A DNA stretch of 64,000 nucleotides from assembly GCA_029776735.1 (NCBI GenBank), contig JAKOUL010000024.1:5953-69952 (forward strand). The letters run 5' to 3'. The notes under the pieces were generated by a model. That model was not told the origin of the DNA. It saw nothing but the letters and a program-made list of their open reading frames with translations, and did not search any database. The translations under genes were made by a program, and so were the position numbers. Below, piece after piece: positions 9,090-17,419 of the stretch. Origin of the DNA: Dictyoglomota bacterium. GTDB taxonomy: Bacteria > Dictyoglomota > Dictyoglomia > Dictyoglomales > Dictyoglomaceae. Each line of letters begins with the position of its first letter. The stretch's first letter is position 1.

Positions 9090-10153
9090 ATGACAGAATA
9101 AATATGAGACTTAGAAAACATTCTTTTACTATGGAAATGGTATCAGATTTTTTAATACCAGATATAGAAAGGCTTGCAAAAATTATCATTGAAAAATATA
9201 GAGAAGGTAAAAAGCTTATCTTAATGGGAAATGGTGGAAGTGCTGCTGATGCACAACATATTACCTCTGAACTTGTGGGAAAATTTTTAAAAGAAAGGAA
9301 TCCTCTTCCTGCTATATCTCTTACTACTAATACCTCCAACTTAACTTCCATATCTAATGACTACACTTTTGATCATGTATTTGAAAGACAACTCTATGCA
9401 CTAATGAATGAAGGGGATATTGTTATAGGAATAAGCACCTCAGGAAATTCACCTAATATTATTAATGCACTAAAAAAGGCGAAAGAACTCTCAGGTTTTA
9501 CTGTAGCTCTTACAGGAAGAGATGGTGGGGAGATAGTAAAATATGCAGACCTATCTATAATTGTACCTTTTCATCATACTCCCCATATCCAAGAGGCTCA
9601 TATTACCATAGGGCATATCCTTTGTGATCTCATTGAAGAAGAATTATTCCCATCTCAAAAGAGAGCCTGCTTCTTAGACAGAGATGGAACTATAAATGAA
9701 GATAAAGGATATGTATATAAAATTGAAGACTTAGTTCTTCTTCCTAATGTTATTGAAGGCCTCAAAATGCTACAGAAAAAATTTCTTCTCATAGTTGCTA
9801 CTAATCAATCTGGAGTTGAACGAGGTTATTATACAAAAGAAGATGTGGAAAAATTTCACAGATACCTTTACTATATTCTTTCAAAGGAAGGAGTATTTAT
9901 AGAAGACTTCTATTATTGTCCAAATTTAGAAGGAGATTGTAGAAAACCAAATCCTGGAATGCTTATTCAAGCAGCAAAAGAATGGAATATATCGCTTAAA
10001 AATTCTTACACCATTGGAGATAAAATTAGTGATATAGAAGCTGGAAAAAATGCAGGATGTAAAACAATTCTTATAGGTAAAGAAGATCCTCTGGCAGATT
10101 ATTCTGCAAAAAATATATTGGAGGCTGCAAGATGGATATTAGAGAGAGACTAA
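9086..10153 (+). CDS. gmhAB: Bifunctional sedoheptulose-7-phosphate isomerase / heptose-1,7-bisphosphate phosphatase (GmhA-GmhB fusion)
   Basis: 355 residues. Residues 1-185 are a SIS-fold GmhA (GNGGSAADAQHITSELVGKF; ISTSGNSPNIINALKKA; HTPHIQEAHITIGH). Residues 190-355 are a HAD phosphatase like GmhB/HisB-N with nucleophile Asp198 and Asp200 in FLDRDGTINEDKGYV, then TNQSGVERG and GDKISDIEAGKNAG. Together these give steps one and three of ADP-heptose synthesis. The GmhB zinc loop is short: only Cys278 and Cys285 remain (YYCPNLEGDCRKP), where the E. coli enzyme has a longer four-ligand loop. Start overlaps ugd by 4 bases; the end overlaps the heptose kinase by 22. Confidence 0.9.
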   Translation: MNDRINMRLRKHSFTMEMVSDFLIPDIERLAKIIIEKYREGKKLILMGNGGSAADAQHITSELVGKFLKERNPLPAISLTTNTSNLTSISNDYTFDHVFERQLYALMNEGDIVIGISTSGNSPNIINALKKAKELSGFTVALTGRDGGEIVKYADLSIIVPFHHTPHIQEAHITIGHILCDLIEEELFPSQKRACFLDRDGTINEDKGYVYKIEDLVLLPNVIEGLKMLQKKFLLIVATNQSGVERGYYTKEDVEKFHRYLYYILSKEGVFIEDFYYCPNLEGDCRKPNPGMLIQAAKEWNISLKNSYTIGDKISDIEAGKNAGCKTILIGKEDPLADYSAKNILEAARWILERD

Positions 10154-11133
10154 TAGATATTATAAACTCTTGGCAAAGAAAAAGATTAGCTATTTTGGGA
10201 GATGTAATGTTAGATGAATACATTATAGGAAATGTAGAAAGAATCTCTCCAGAAGCTCCTGTTCCTATTGTGGAGATGAAAGAAGAGAGATATACCTTAG
10301 GTGGTGCTGCTAATGTGGCAAATAATATAAAAACTCTTGGAGGAGAGCCTTTTCTCTTTGGAGTGATTGGAGAAGATAGAGAAGGAGAAAAAATATTAGA
10401 GATATTAAAAGAAAAAGATATTCATTCAACACTAATAAAGGATAAAAAAAGACCTACCACTCTTAAAACAAGAATTTTAGCATTAGGGCAACAAATTGTA
10501 AGAATAGATAAAGAACAAAGGGATTTTATTTCCTCAGAAATTGAGGAATTTTTATTTAAACAGATTAGGGAGAATGTAGATGATACAGATTTATTTATTT
10601 TATCTGATTATGCAAAAGGAGTTTTAACACCATCTCTTACTCAAAATATTATAAATCTTGCAAAGAAAAGTGGGAAAGAGATCATTGTAGATCCAAAAGG
10701 ACAAGACTACTCAAAATATAGAGGAGCCTCTTTTATTACTCCAAACGAAAAAGAAGCAAAAACTGCTACTAATATAAATGAAAACTTTGAGATCTATTCT
10801 TGTGGGGAGAAATTATTAAAGATTATAGAAGGGAAAGGAGTACTTATTACTCGGGGAGAGAAAGGTATGTTTCTTTATCAACCAGACCTTCGCATCTTTA
10901 TTCCTGCCCTTCGTACCCAAGTAAGAGATATAACTGGAGCTGGAGATACGGTAGTTTCTGCCTTTTCTTTAGCTCTAATTTCAGGAGCCAACCCTTTAGA
11001 AGCTGCTTTAATAGCTAACTTTGCTGCAGGCTGTGTGGTAAGAAAGCTTGGAAGTAGCACTTTAACAGTCTCAGAACTTATCTCCATATTACCAGAAAAA
11101 ATTGAGCTGAGAGATGAAAATGTATACTTTTGA
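10132..11133 (+). CDS. D-glycero-beta-D-manno-heptose-7-phosphate kinase (HldE domain I type)
   Basis: 333 residues, PfkB/ribokinase fold. It has the HldE-I signature GDVMLDEYIIGNVERISPEA, the GGAANVANN substrate motif and the catalytic anion-hole motif ITGAGDTVVSAF. Phosphorylates heptose-7-phosphate at C1. In E. coli this domain is fused to the nucleotidyltransferase; here that partner is the separate next gene. GGAGG lies 7 bases before the ATG, inside the end of gmhAB. The next gene starts 20 bases before this one ends. Confidence 0.92.
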   Translation: MDIRERLIDIINSWQRKRLAILGDVMLDEYIIGNVERISPEAPVPIVEMKEERYTLGGAANVANNIKTLGGEPFLFGVIGEDREGEKILEILKEKDIHSTLIKDKKRPTTLKTRILALGQQIVRIDKEQRDFISSEIEEFLFKQIRENVDDTDLFILSDYAKGVLTPSLTQNIINLAKKSGKEIIVDPKGQDYSKYRGASFITPNEKEAKTATNINENFEIYSCGEKLLKIIEGKGVLITRGEKGMFLYQPDLRIFIPALRTQVRDITGAGDTVVSAFSLALISGANPLEAALIANFAAGCVVRKLGSSTLTVSELISILPEKIELRDENVYF

Positions 11134-11614
11134 GAGAAAGATAAAAGACATAAAAGAATTGAAATTAACAATCAAAAAACTTAAGGAAGAGAACAAAACC
11201 ACTGTTTTTACTAATGGATGTTTTGAAATATTGCATCCAGGACATATCAAATTATTAGAAGAAGCAAAAAAGTTGGGAGATGTCCTAATTGTTGGCATAA
11301 ACAGTGATTCATCAGTAAAAAGAATTAAGGGGGAAGAAAAACTGATCTTTGATGAAGAAGCAAGATTAAAGCTAATCTCTGCTTTAGAAGTGGTAGATTA
11401 TACGACTCTTTTTGAAGAAGATACCCCTGAAAATATAATAAGGGAACTAAAACCAGATATCCATGTGAAAGGAGGAGATTATAAAAAAGAAGATCTGCCA
11501 GAAAGTAAAATCGTAGAAAGCTACGGCGGAAAAGTAATAATACTTCCGCTTCTCTCCGGATTCTCTACCACAGAAATAATAAACAAAATATTAAGCATCT
11601 ATAAAAAGAAGTAA
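11114..11614 (+). CDS. Heptose-1-phosphate nucleotidyltransferase (HldE domain II / RfaE2 type)
   Basis: 166 residues, nucleotidyltransferase fold with the HxGH motif in FTNGCFEILHPGHIKLLEEA, the GINSDSSVKRIKG loop and the ...GFSTTEIINKI tail typical of RfaE domain II. Transfers AMP from ATP onto heptose-1-phosphate to give ADP-D-glycero-beta-D-manno-heptose. The epimerase HldD that would give the L,D-isomer is not in the window. The first of two candidate starts (ATGAAAATG) is used. Its end overlaps the convergent ligase/GT9 gene by 24 bases. Confidence 0.92.
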   Translation: MKMYTFERKIKDIKELKLTIKKLKEENKTTVFTNGCFEILHPGHIKLLEEAKKLGDVLIVGINSDSSVKRIKGEEKLIFDEEARLKLISALEVVDYTTLFEEDTPENIIRELKPDIHVKGGDYKKEDLPESKIVESYGGKVIILPLLSGFSTTEIINKILSIYKKK

Positions 11615-13942
11615 TTTTTCCCAAACTATATTAGAAGATATATTCATACAATCTAAAGTATCACACACCTTTTTCCTATGCTCCCAAAGACAAGGTTCAC
11701 AAGAAAGATCAACTTTAGCTACCTGATATAAAGGATCTTCAGGAATAATCTCCTTAGGATTTGTAGGACCAAAAATAGCTACTATTGGCTTTTTCAAAGC
11801 AACTCCAAGATGCAAAGGAGCAGAATCTAAACATACCATAACTTTACTAAAATATATCCATCCCATAAAATCTTCAAGACTCTTAGGAGAGAAAAAGATA
11901 CTATCTTCAGTAAGTTTTCTTAATTCTTCTATACTTTCTTCTTCGTCAGGTCCACAGACTATTATATAAGGGATTTCATGCTCTTCTATCCTATCTATAA
12001 GTTCCTTCCATTTATCTGGAGCCCATCTCCTATCAATTCCTCTTTTTATACTCATTTTGCTTATTCCAGGATGCAAAAGTATATACTCAAAGGGTTTCAA
12101 GCTTAAGTTCAAAATATCTTTTTCCACCTTCTCTTTAATCTCTTCAGGTAAATTTATCTCTGGAAGAGAAAAAGGAATACTATTATCTAAAGCTTCCACA
12201 AGTCTAAAATGAACTTTTGCTATATACTCGTCCCTTTTAGAAGAGGCTTTATGGGTGTATAAAAAATTAAAAGGATTCTCTCTATACCCAACCCTGATAG
12301 GTGCACCTACCAAATACATAAATATAGCAATAAAAGTTGATTTACCTGTAGAGATAGAAAGATCATAATGTTCCCTACTAAGTTTTGCTATAAGATATAA
12401 AGTACCACCCAAAGAACGTTTATCCTTTGGATTAAACTCTTCCACATCTATCTTTAAAAGGTCATAGATACCTCTTCCTCTTTTCTCTGTTATAACTTTC
12501 ATCTGAGAAGGTTTAAATCTCTCACCAGTAGCTTTTATAACAGGTAAAAATAAGATCTGATCTCCTAAGCCTCCAAGATTAAAAAATAACACCTTTTCAA
12601 TCTTTCCCTTATCCTCAAAAAGATTTAAAAGTAGCCCTACAGAAAACCAGAAAATAATTTGAGGATAAGGTCTATACCATATGGTATCCACAAAGCCATG
12701 GAATAAAGGCGCACTTATTGAAGCAATAGCAGAAATTCCAAAGATTTTATCTGATACATTCCAAGAGGAAAACTTCCTTAAGAAATTTTTATAAAGATAA
12801 TACATCATTACAAGAAAGGCGATAAGTGCAAATATTCCCCCCTCTATTCCTAACTCTAAGAATAGGTTATAAGAAGCAAGAGCAGTATATTTAGGCTCCA
12901 TATAAAAGGCATATACCCTTCTAAATACATCATTTCCAAGCCCTATACCTGTCCAGAAAAAATCTTTAAAGATCTCAAAAGATTTCTGCCATATTACTAC
13001 TCTTGTAGCATTAGAAGAATGTCCCCATAAAGTGAAGACTGAGAAGACTCTCCTCTGAAGATAAGGAGAGTTTAGAAAAATCCCAATCCCCAGAAGCAAA
13101 AATATACCACCCAAAATAAGCATCAATCTTTTTTGTTTTTTATTTCCTAATTGCCATAAAACCTGCCCAAAGAAAAACACGTAAATTAGCATTGATACAA
13201 GAAAACCAAAATAAGCGCCACGAGAATAACTCCAGATTATAGAAAGAAAAGAAAGGATTGAGGCTATCAATGGAATACTCTTACTCCTAAAGAGAAAAAG
13301 GGAAGAGAGTACAAAAGGAAAAACACCAATAAGGTAACCTCCAAGAAGATTAGGATTAAGTAAAGTCCCGTAGACACGAGCAACTCCTGCTTCTGCAAAC
13401 TCTGGATCTTCCCATCCCGCAAGAGGAGGAACCTTTATTATCCATTGATAAAGACAGTACATTGAAAGAATAAGAGTAGAAAGAAGAATAGCATACACTG
13501 CTCTTTTTCTTTTTTCTTTATCTTTAAAAGTATCTTTTAAAATAAGAAACATTACAAAATAAACACCAAACTTTAAATAACCTGTCAATGCAGAACTGAA
13601 ATAAGGAGAAAAAAATGTAGCAATAAGGTTTATAAGCATAAAAATTATATAAAGTATTGTAAAATTATCTAAATTTTCAAAAAATCTCTTATCTTTGGAA
13701 AGAAATGTGTCTACAGCCCACAAAATAGCAGCAATTAAGATGCCAATAGCTATCTTACTTGAGGATAGAAAAGGAAGCAAAAATAAAAATATATATAAAT
13801 AATACTCTAAAATAAAGGAAAAAAATGGAAATAAAAAAGAAGAAGTTATAATAGGCTCAAACTTTTTCTTAATTCCTATCTCTATTTTATTCAGAACTTT
13901 AAAAGTAAAACTTTCTTTCCAAATATCGACTAAGCTGTTCAT
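11591..13942 (-). CDS. Fusion: O-antigen ligase/polymerase-type membrane domain plus GT9 heptosyltransferase
   Basis: 783 residues. Residues 1 to about 445 form a polytopic membrane unit of the Wzy/WaaL type (many TM helices and a loop GTLLNPNLLGGYLIGVFPF, then WQKSFEIFKDFFWTGIGLGN). From about residue 447 it turns into a soluble GT9 domain: LFFNLGGLGDQILFLPV, ILLHPGISKMSI, RRWAPDKWKEL, VCLDSAPLHLGVALKKP and AIFGPTNPKEIIP, the standard ADP-heptose transferase motifs. Ligase/polymerase and heptosyltransferase are normally separate proteins, one periplasm-facing and one cytosolic. Convergent with the ADP-heptose operon that would supply its donor; starts 2 bases after the upstream DUF4330-like gene ends. 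Confidence 0.87.
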   Translation of the reverse strand: MNSLVDIWKESFTFKVLNKIEIGIKKKFEPIITSSFLFPFFSFILEYYLYIFLFLLPFLSSSKIAIGILIAAILWAVDTFLSKDKRFFENLDNFTILYIIFMLINLIATFFSPYFSSALTGYLKFGVYFVMFLILKDTFKDKEKRKRAVYAILLSTLILSMYCLYQWIIKVPPLAGWEDPEFAEAGVARVYGTLLNPNLLGGYLIGVFPFVLSSLFLFRSKSIPLIASILSFLSIIWSYSRGAYFGFLVSMLIYVFFFGQVLWQLGNKKQKRLMLILGGIFLLLGIGIFLNSPYLQRRVFSVFTLWGHSSNATRVVIWQKSFEIFKDFFWTGIGLGNDVFRRVYAFYMEPKYTALASYNLFLELGIEGGIFALIAFLVMMYYLYKNFLRKFSSWNVSDKIFGISAIASISAPLFHGFVDTIWYRPYPQIIFWFSVGLLLNLFEDKGKIEKVLFFNLGGLGDQILFLPVIKATGERFKPSQMKVITEKRGRGIYDLLKIDVEEFNPKDKRSLGGTLYLIAKLSREHYDLSISTGKSTFIAIFMYLVGAPIRVGYRENPFNFLYTHKASSKRDEYIAKVHFRLVEALDNSIPFSLPEINLPEEIKEKVEKDILNLSLKPFEYILLHPGISKMSIKRGIDRRWAPDKWKELIDRIEEHEIPYIIVCGPDEEESIEELRKLTEDSIFFSPKSLEDFMGWIYFSKVMVCLDSAPLHLGVALKKPIVAIFGPTNPKEIIPEDPLYQVAKVDLSCEPCLWEHRKKVCDTLDCMNISSNIVWEKLLLFIDA

Positions 13943-13944
13943 AA

Positions 13945-14418
13945 CTAATATTTTATAGCTGAGACAACACCATTAGTATCCATCTTAAAACTTTCAATAT
14001 TTATACCCATTCCTACCTTTATTTTCACTCCCAAAACTACACTATCCTCAGTTACATATCCCTTTGAAGTAAAGGTAATAAGCATATCCACATTAAAAGG
14101 ATTATTTATATCATCTACAGTTATATACGTGCCATTAAAATTAGGAATGATACTTTTCTTCTTATAAATTTTCACATCTTTAATAGTAACCCAAGCAAAA
14201 GGCTGATTTTTAATTCTAATAAAAGCCTTCTCACCTGGCTTTAATACATCATGATCGTTTAATGGAAGATTTCTCACTATAATATCTACTTCTACCTCTT
14301 TTTCTTCTCCTTGAACATTTGCGAGAGGAGTTTTACCTTCTCTAACCAAAAAGAACCCCCCAATAGCTAAGAGAATTACAATGACAACAAAAAGATCAAA
14401 TATATTTATCTTTTTCAT
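13945..14418 (-). CDS. Membrane-anchored DUF4330-like protein
   Basis: 157 residues: one N-terminal signal-anchor helix (INIFDLFVVIVILLAIGGFF) followed by an extracytoplasmic beta-rich domain (EVEVDIIVRNLPLNDHDVLK, KPGEKAFIRIKNQPFAWVTI). The layout and spacing resemble DUF4330 proteins found beside O-antigen/exopolysaccharide polymerases; this is from memory, not a search. GAGGT lies 8 bases before the ATG. Probably co-transcribed with the ligase/GT9 fusion, 2 bases downstream, and may assist it at the membrane. Confidence 0.7.
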   Translation of the reverse strand: MKKINIFDLFVVIVILLAIGGFFLVREGKTPLANVQGEEKEVEVDIIVRNLPLNDHDVLKPGEKAFIRIKNQPFAWVTIKDVKIYKKKSIIPNFNGTYITVDDINNPFNVDMLITFTSKGYVTEDSVVLGVKIKVGMGINIESFKMDTNGVVSAIKY

Positions 14419-14500
14419 AAAGCATTACCTCACTTCTTAGTAATTACAACCTTTTAGATTATATCATAAGATTTTTCAAATATTCCTCTTTTAAAAATCT

Positions 14501-14547
14501 TTAACAAGTGCTATAATTTATTAACACGAGTTACTAACACAAGTTAA
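14501..14547 (+). promoter_or_regulatory. malEFG promoter with clustered LacI-type operators
   Basis: A TATAAT (-10) lies at 14512-14517 with only a weak -35. Immediately downstream are two copies of the LacI-type palindrome: 14521-14534 (TTAACACGAGTTAC, 12/14 to TTAACACGTGTTAA) and 14534-14547 (CTAACACAAGTTAA, 11/14). A third, TTAACAAGTGCTAT (11/14), overlaps the -10 at 14501-14514. Binding here would block initiation. Ribosome site AAGGGGG precedes the malE ATG. Confidence 0.6.
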
Positions 14548-14641
14548 TAAAGGGAGGTGAAAATAGAGGGAAAAATATATCTTTTTCTTTTTTCTTTTCC
14601 TTTCTTCTTACAAAAGTTTTTAAAAAGGGGGACTTAGAAAA

Positions 14642-15838
14642 ATGAAAAAAAGATTAGTTTTAATTGTTTTGTTATCCTTTATTATTTTTTCTATAACTCC
14701 AGCAGCAGTTCCTGGAAAGATTACTATATGGGCCTCTGAAGCTCAGGTACAACAATTAAAAGACTTCGTAAAAGGATTTACAGCAAAATATGGAATTCAA
14801 GTAGAAGTAAACGAAGTAAGCTTCAGTGATATCAAACCAAAGTTCATAACTTCTGCTCCTACTGGCGAGGGACCAGATATCATTGTAGGAGCTCATGATT
14901 GGATAGGAGAATTAGTAGCAAATGGTTTGCTACTACCTATAGACTTCTTGCCCAATAATGTTCTTAGCCAGTTCACTCCTGTAACTCTTCAAGCCATGTC
15001 CTACAAAGGAAAATTATATGGAATTCCTTACTCTCAGGAAGCTGTAGCTCTTATCTACAATAAAAACTTAGTACCTACTCCTCCTACCACCTATGAATCA
15101 TTAGTAAGAGTTGCTAAAAAGCTTACTAAAGGTGGAACTTACGGATTCCTATATGATTATAATAACTTTTACTACAGCTTTGCCTTTTTCTCAGCTCTTG
15201 GAGGATACGTTTTTAAAGAGACGCCTCAAGGCTTGGATCCTTTAGATATAGGACTTGCAAACGAAGGGTCCATAAAAGGAGCACAGAAATTAGTAGATTT
15301 ATTTAAAGAAGGAATATTAAAACAAGGGATTGATTACCAGACTACCACAAGTTTATTCTCTGAAGGGAAATTAGGTATGATGATCACTGGTCCATGGGAG
15401 ATAGATAATATAAAAAGAGCCAAAATAAATTATGGGGTTGCTAAACTTCCTAAAATAGATGGAAAACCTATGAGACCTTTTGTAGGTGTACAAGGATTTA
15501 TGCTCAATTCAAGATCACCTAATATTGCTATATTAAAGACTTTCGCTTTAGAAGCTTTGGCTACCAAAGAAATTGAGTTAAAGTTATTTGAAAAGGATCC
15601 AAGAATCTTAGCAAGAAAAGATGCATATAAAGTAGTTTCCTCCAATCCAGATATTAAGACCTTCGGAGCAAGTGCTGCTGATGGTATTCCTATGCCAAAT
15701 ATTCCTGAGATGGGTCCAGTATGGAGTTCTATGGGAGATGCCTTAACCTTAATTACTTCTGGGAAAAAGACTCCTGACATAGCTCTAAAAGAAGCAGTTG
15801 CCCAAATCAAAGATGCTATACAAAAAGCAAGAAAGTAA
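14642..15838 (+). CDS. malE: Maltose/maltodextrin-binding protein of ABC importer
   Basis: 398 residues with a clean signal peptide (MKKRLVLIVLLSFIIFSITP). The mature part is a family 1 extracellular binding protein: KITIWASEAQVQQLKDF, GEGPDIIVGAHDWIGELVANG, YGIPYSQEAVALIYNKNL, and MMITGPWEIDNIK, all in the order and spacing of MalE. Captures malto-oligosaccharides in the periplasm for MalFG. First gene of malE-malF-malG; a 24-base perfect palindrome separates it from malF. The ATPase MalK/MsmK is not in the window and must be encoded elsewhere. Confidence 0.92.
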   Translation: MKKRLVLIVLLSFIIFSITPAAVPGKITIWASEAQVQQLKDFVKGFTAKYGIQVEVNEVSFSDIKPKFITSAPTGEGPDIIVGAHDWIGELVANGLLLPIDFLPNNVLSQFTPVTLQAMSYKGKLYGIPYSQEAVALIYNKNLVPTPPTTYESLVRVAKKLTKGGTYGFLYDYNNFYYSFAFFSALGGYVFKETPQGLDPLDIGLANEGSIKGAQKLVDLFKEGILKQGIDYQTTTSLFSEGKLGMMITGPWEIDNIKRAKINYGVAKLPKIDGKPMRPFVGVQGFMLNSRSPNIAILKTFALEALATKEIELKLFEKDPRILARKDAYKVVSSNPDIKTFGASAADGIPMPNIPEMGPVWSSMGDALTLITSGKKTPDIALKEAVAQIKDAIQKARK

Positions 15839-15850
15839 CAATAGCTAAGA

Positions 15851-15876
15851 GGGGGGAGATAATATTATCTCCCCCT
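15851..15876 (+). promoter_or_regulatory. Intercistronic stem-loop between malE and malF
   Basis: A perfect palindrome (15852-15875; arms GGGGGAGATAAT and ATTATCTCCCCC) plus a G-T pair outside. There is no T-tract after it, so it is unlikely to terminate all transcripts. A stabiliser of the malE message or partial terminator that lets MalE exceed MalF/MalG is the likely role. Confidence 0.6.
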
Positions 15877-15901
15877 CCATATTGAGGAGGAGGATTTAAA
15901 A

Positions 15902-17419
15902 ATGAATTTGACAAAAAATATGTTCCTTTACCTCTATGCAGGAATCATAGGAGTAATTGGAATATTTTTTAGTTATATTTTAGGAAATATTGCAGGGGAT
16001 ATTTGGGGACTGTTATTCTTCCTTGTTTCATTTTTGTTTGTAGTTTTTATTATCCATCCTAAAACTTATCCATGGAGGTACATTGTCCCTGCTTTTACTC
16101 TTATGCTAATTTTTATGATCTATCCTATCGTTTACACTATCCAGATAGCTTATACTAATTATGGAACAGGACATATACTCACTAAAGAACAAGTGATAGA
16201 GCAATTGGAAAAAGAAACTTTTCTTCCTGAGAATCCCAAAAACTACTCTTATGCAGTATACGAAGATGATAAAGGAAATATAAAGCTACTTTTCAAGGAC
16301 GAAGAAGGGAATATATATGACATAGTAAATAAAAAGATGACTGTTGTAGAAAAAGGAGAATTCCCTTTAGAGTTTGAACACTACAAAATATTACCTCAAG
16401 AGAAAAAATTCACTAAAATTGGTACTTTTCAAAATCTCAAAATACCTTTAGAGGAGGATATCTTTCTTCAGCTTAGTGATATAAATCATTTTGCTACTTT
16501 TAGACAAAGATATAAATATATTCCCCAAGAAGATGCAATATATGACTTCCTTAATAATGAAAAATTAATATCCCAAAAAGGATTTTTCGTAAGGCCAAAC
16601 GGAGAAGAGGTAATCCCAGGATTTGTAGAATATGTGGGATGGGAAAATTTCTTGAGACTTTTTAAAGACGAAAGAGTCTCAAAATCATTTCTTAGAGTCT
16701 TTTCATGGACCTTTATATGGGCAGCAGTAACTACCCTCTTAAACTTCGCCGTAGGTCTTTTATTAGCTCTTTTAATGAATGATAAAAATTTAAAGTTCAA
16801 AGGTATATATAGGACCCTTCTTATAATACCATGGGCGATTCCTGCGTTTATTTCCCTTTTAGTATGGGTGGGTCTTTTAAACACTGAAGTAGGCGTAGTC
16901 AACAGAATTTTATCCTCTATAATTGGTGTTAAAATACCATGGTTTTTAGATACCACATGGGCAAGAGTTGCTCTCTTTTTAGTAAATTTGTGGCTTGGAT
17001 ATCCTTATGCTATGACTGTTTGCTTAGGTGCTCTACAGAGTATACCTGAAGAATTATATGAGGCTGCAAAGGTAGATGGAGCATCTAACTTTCATCAATT
17101 TAAAAGCATTACCTTGCCTCTTCTACTCACAGCTATAGGTCCTCTTATAGTAGGTACTTTTTCTTTTAACTTTAACAACTTTAATGTAATATACCTCCTT
17201 ACAGGTGGAAAACCTCCCATGTCAGATATATCTACAGTGGCAGGTACTACAGATATTCTTATTTCATATACTTACAAGCTTGCTTTTGAAGGTGGAAGAG
17301 GACAAGATTATGGACTGGCAGCCACAATTTCAATTATTGTTTTTATAATTATAGCTGCATTAAGCATATTTAACTTCTGGATATCTGGTACATTTGAACG
17401 TGAGGTGAAATACGAATGA
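15902..17419 (+). CDS. malF: Maltodextrin ABC transporter permease MalF
   Basis: 505 residues, close to E. coli MalF (514) and longer than most sugar permeases because of a large extracytoplasmic insertion (about residues 85-240) after YPIVYTIQIAYTNYGTG, equivalent to the MalF P2 loop that contacts MalE. The EAA loop that docks the ATPase is EELYEAAKVDGASNFHQF. N-terminal extra TM helices are also MalF-like. GAGGAGG lies 9 bases before the ATG. Its stop overlaps the malG start (ATGA). Confidence 0.93.
   Translation: MNLTKNMFLYLYAGIIGVIGIFFSYILGNIAGDIWGLLFFLVSFLFVVFIIHPKTYPWRYIVPAFTLMLIFMIYPIVYTIQIAYTNYGTGHILTKEQVIEQLEKETFLPENPKNYSYAVYEDDKGNIKLLFKDEEGNIYDIVNKKMTVVEKGEFPLEFEHYKILPQEKKFTKIGTFQNLKIPLEEDIFLQLSDINHFATFRQRYKYIPQEDAIYDFLNNEKLISQKGFFVRPNGEEVIPGFVEYVGWENFLRLFKDERVSKSFLRVFSWTFIWAAVTTLLNFAVGLLLALLMNDKNLKFKGIYRTLLIIPWAIPAFISLLVWVGLLNTEVGVVNRILSSIIGVKIPWFLDTTWARVALFLVNLWLGYPYAMTVCLGALQSIPEELYEAAKVDGASNFHQFKSITLPLLLTAIGPLIVGTFSFNFNNFNVIYLLTGGKPPMSDISTVAGTTDILISYTYKLAFEGGRGQDYGLAATISIIVFIIIAALSIFNFWISGTFEREVKYE

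Noticed and set aside
15430..15810. 126-codon minus-strand frame inside malE
   Set aside because: Complement of a well-conserved binding-protein sequence with no ribosome site.
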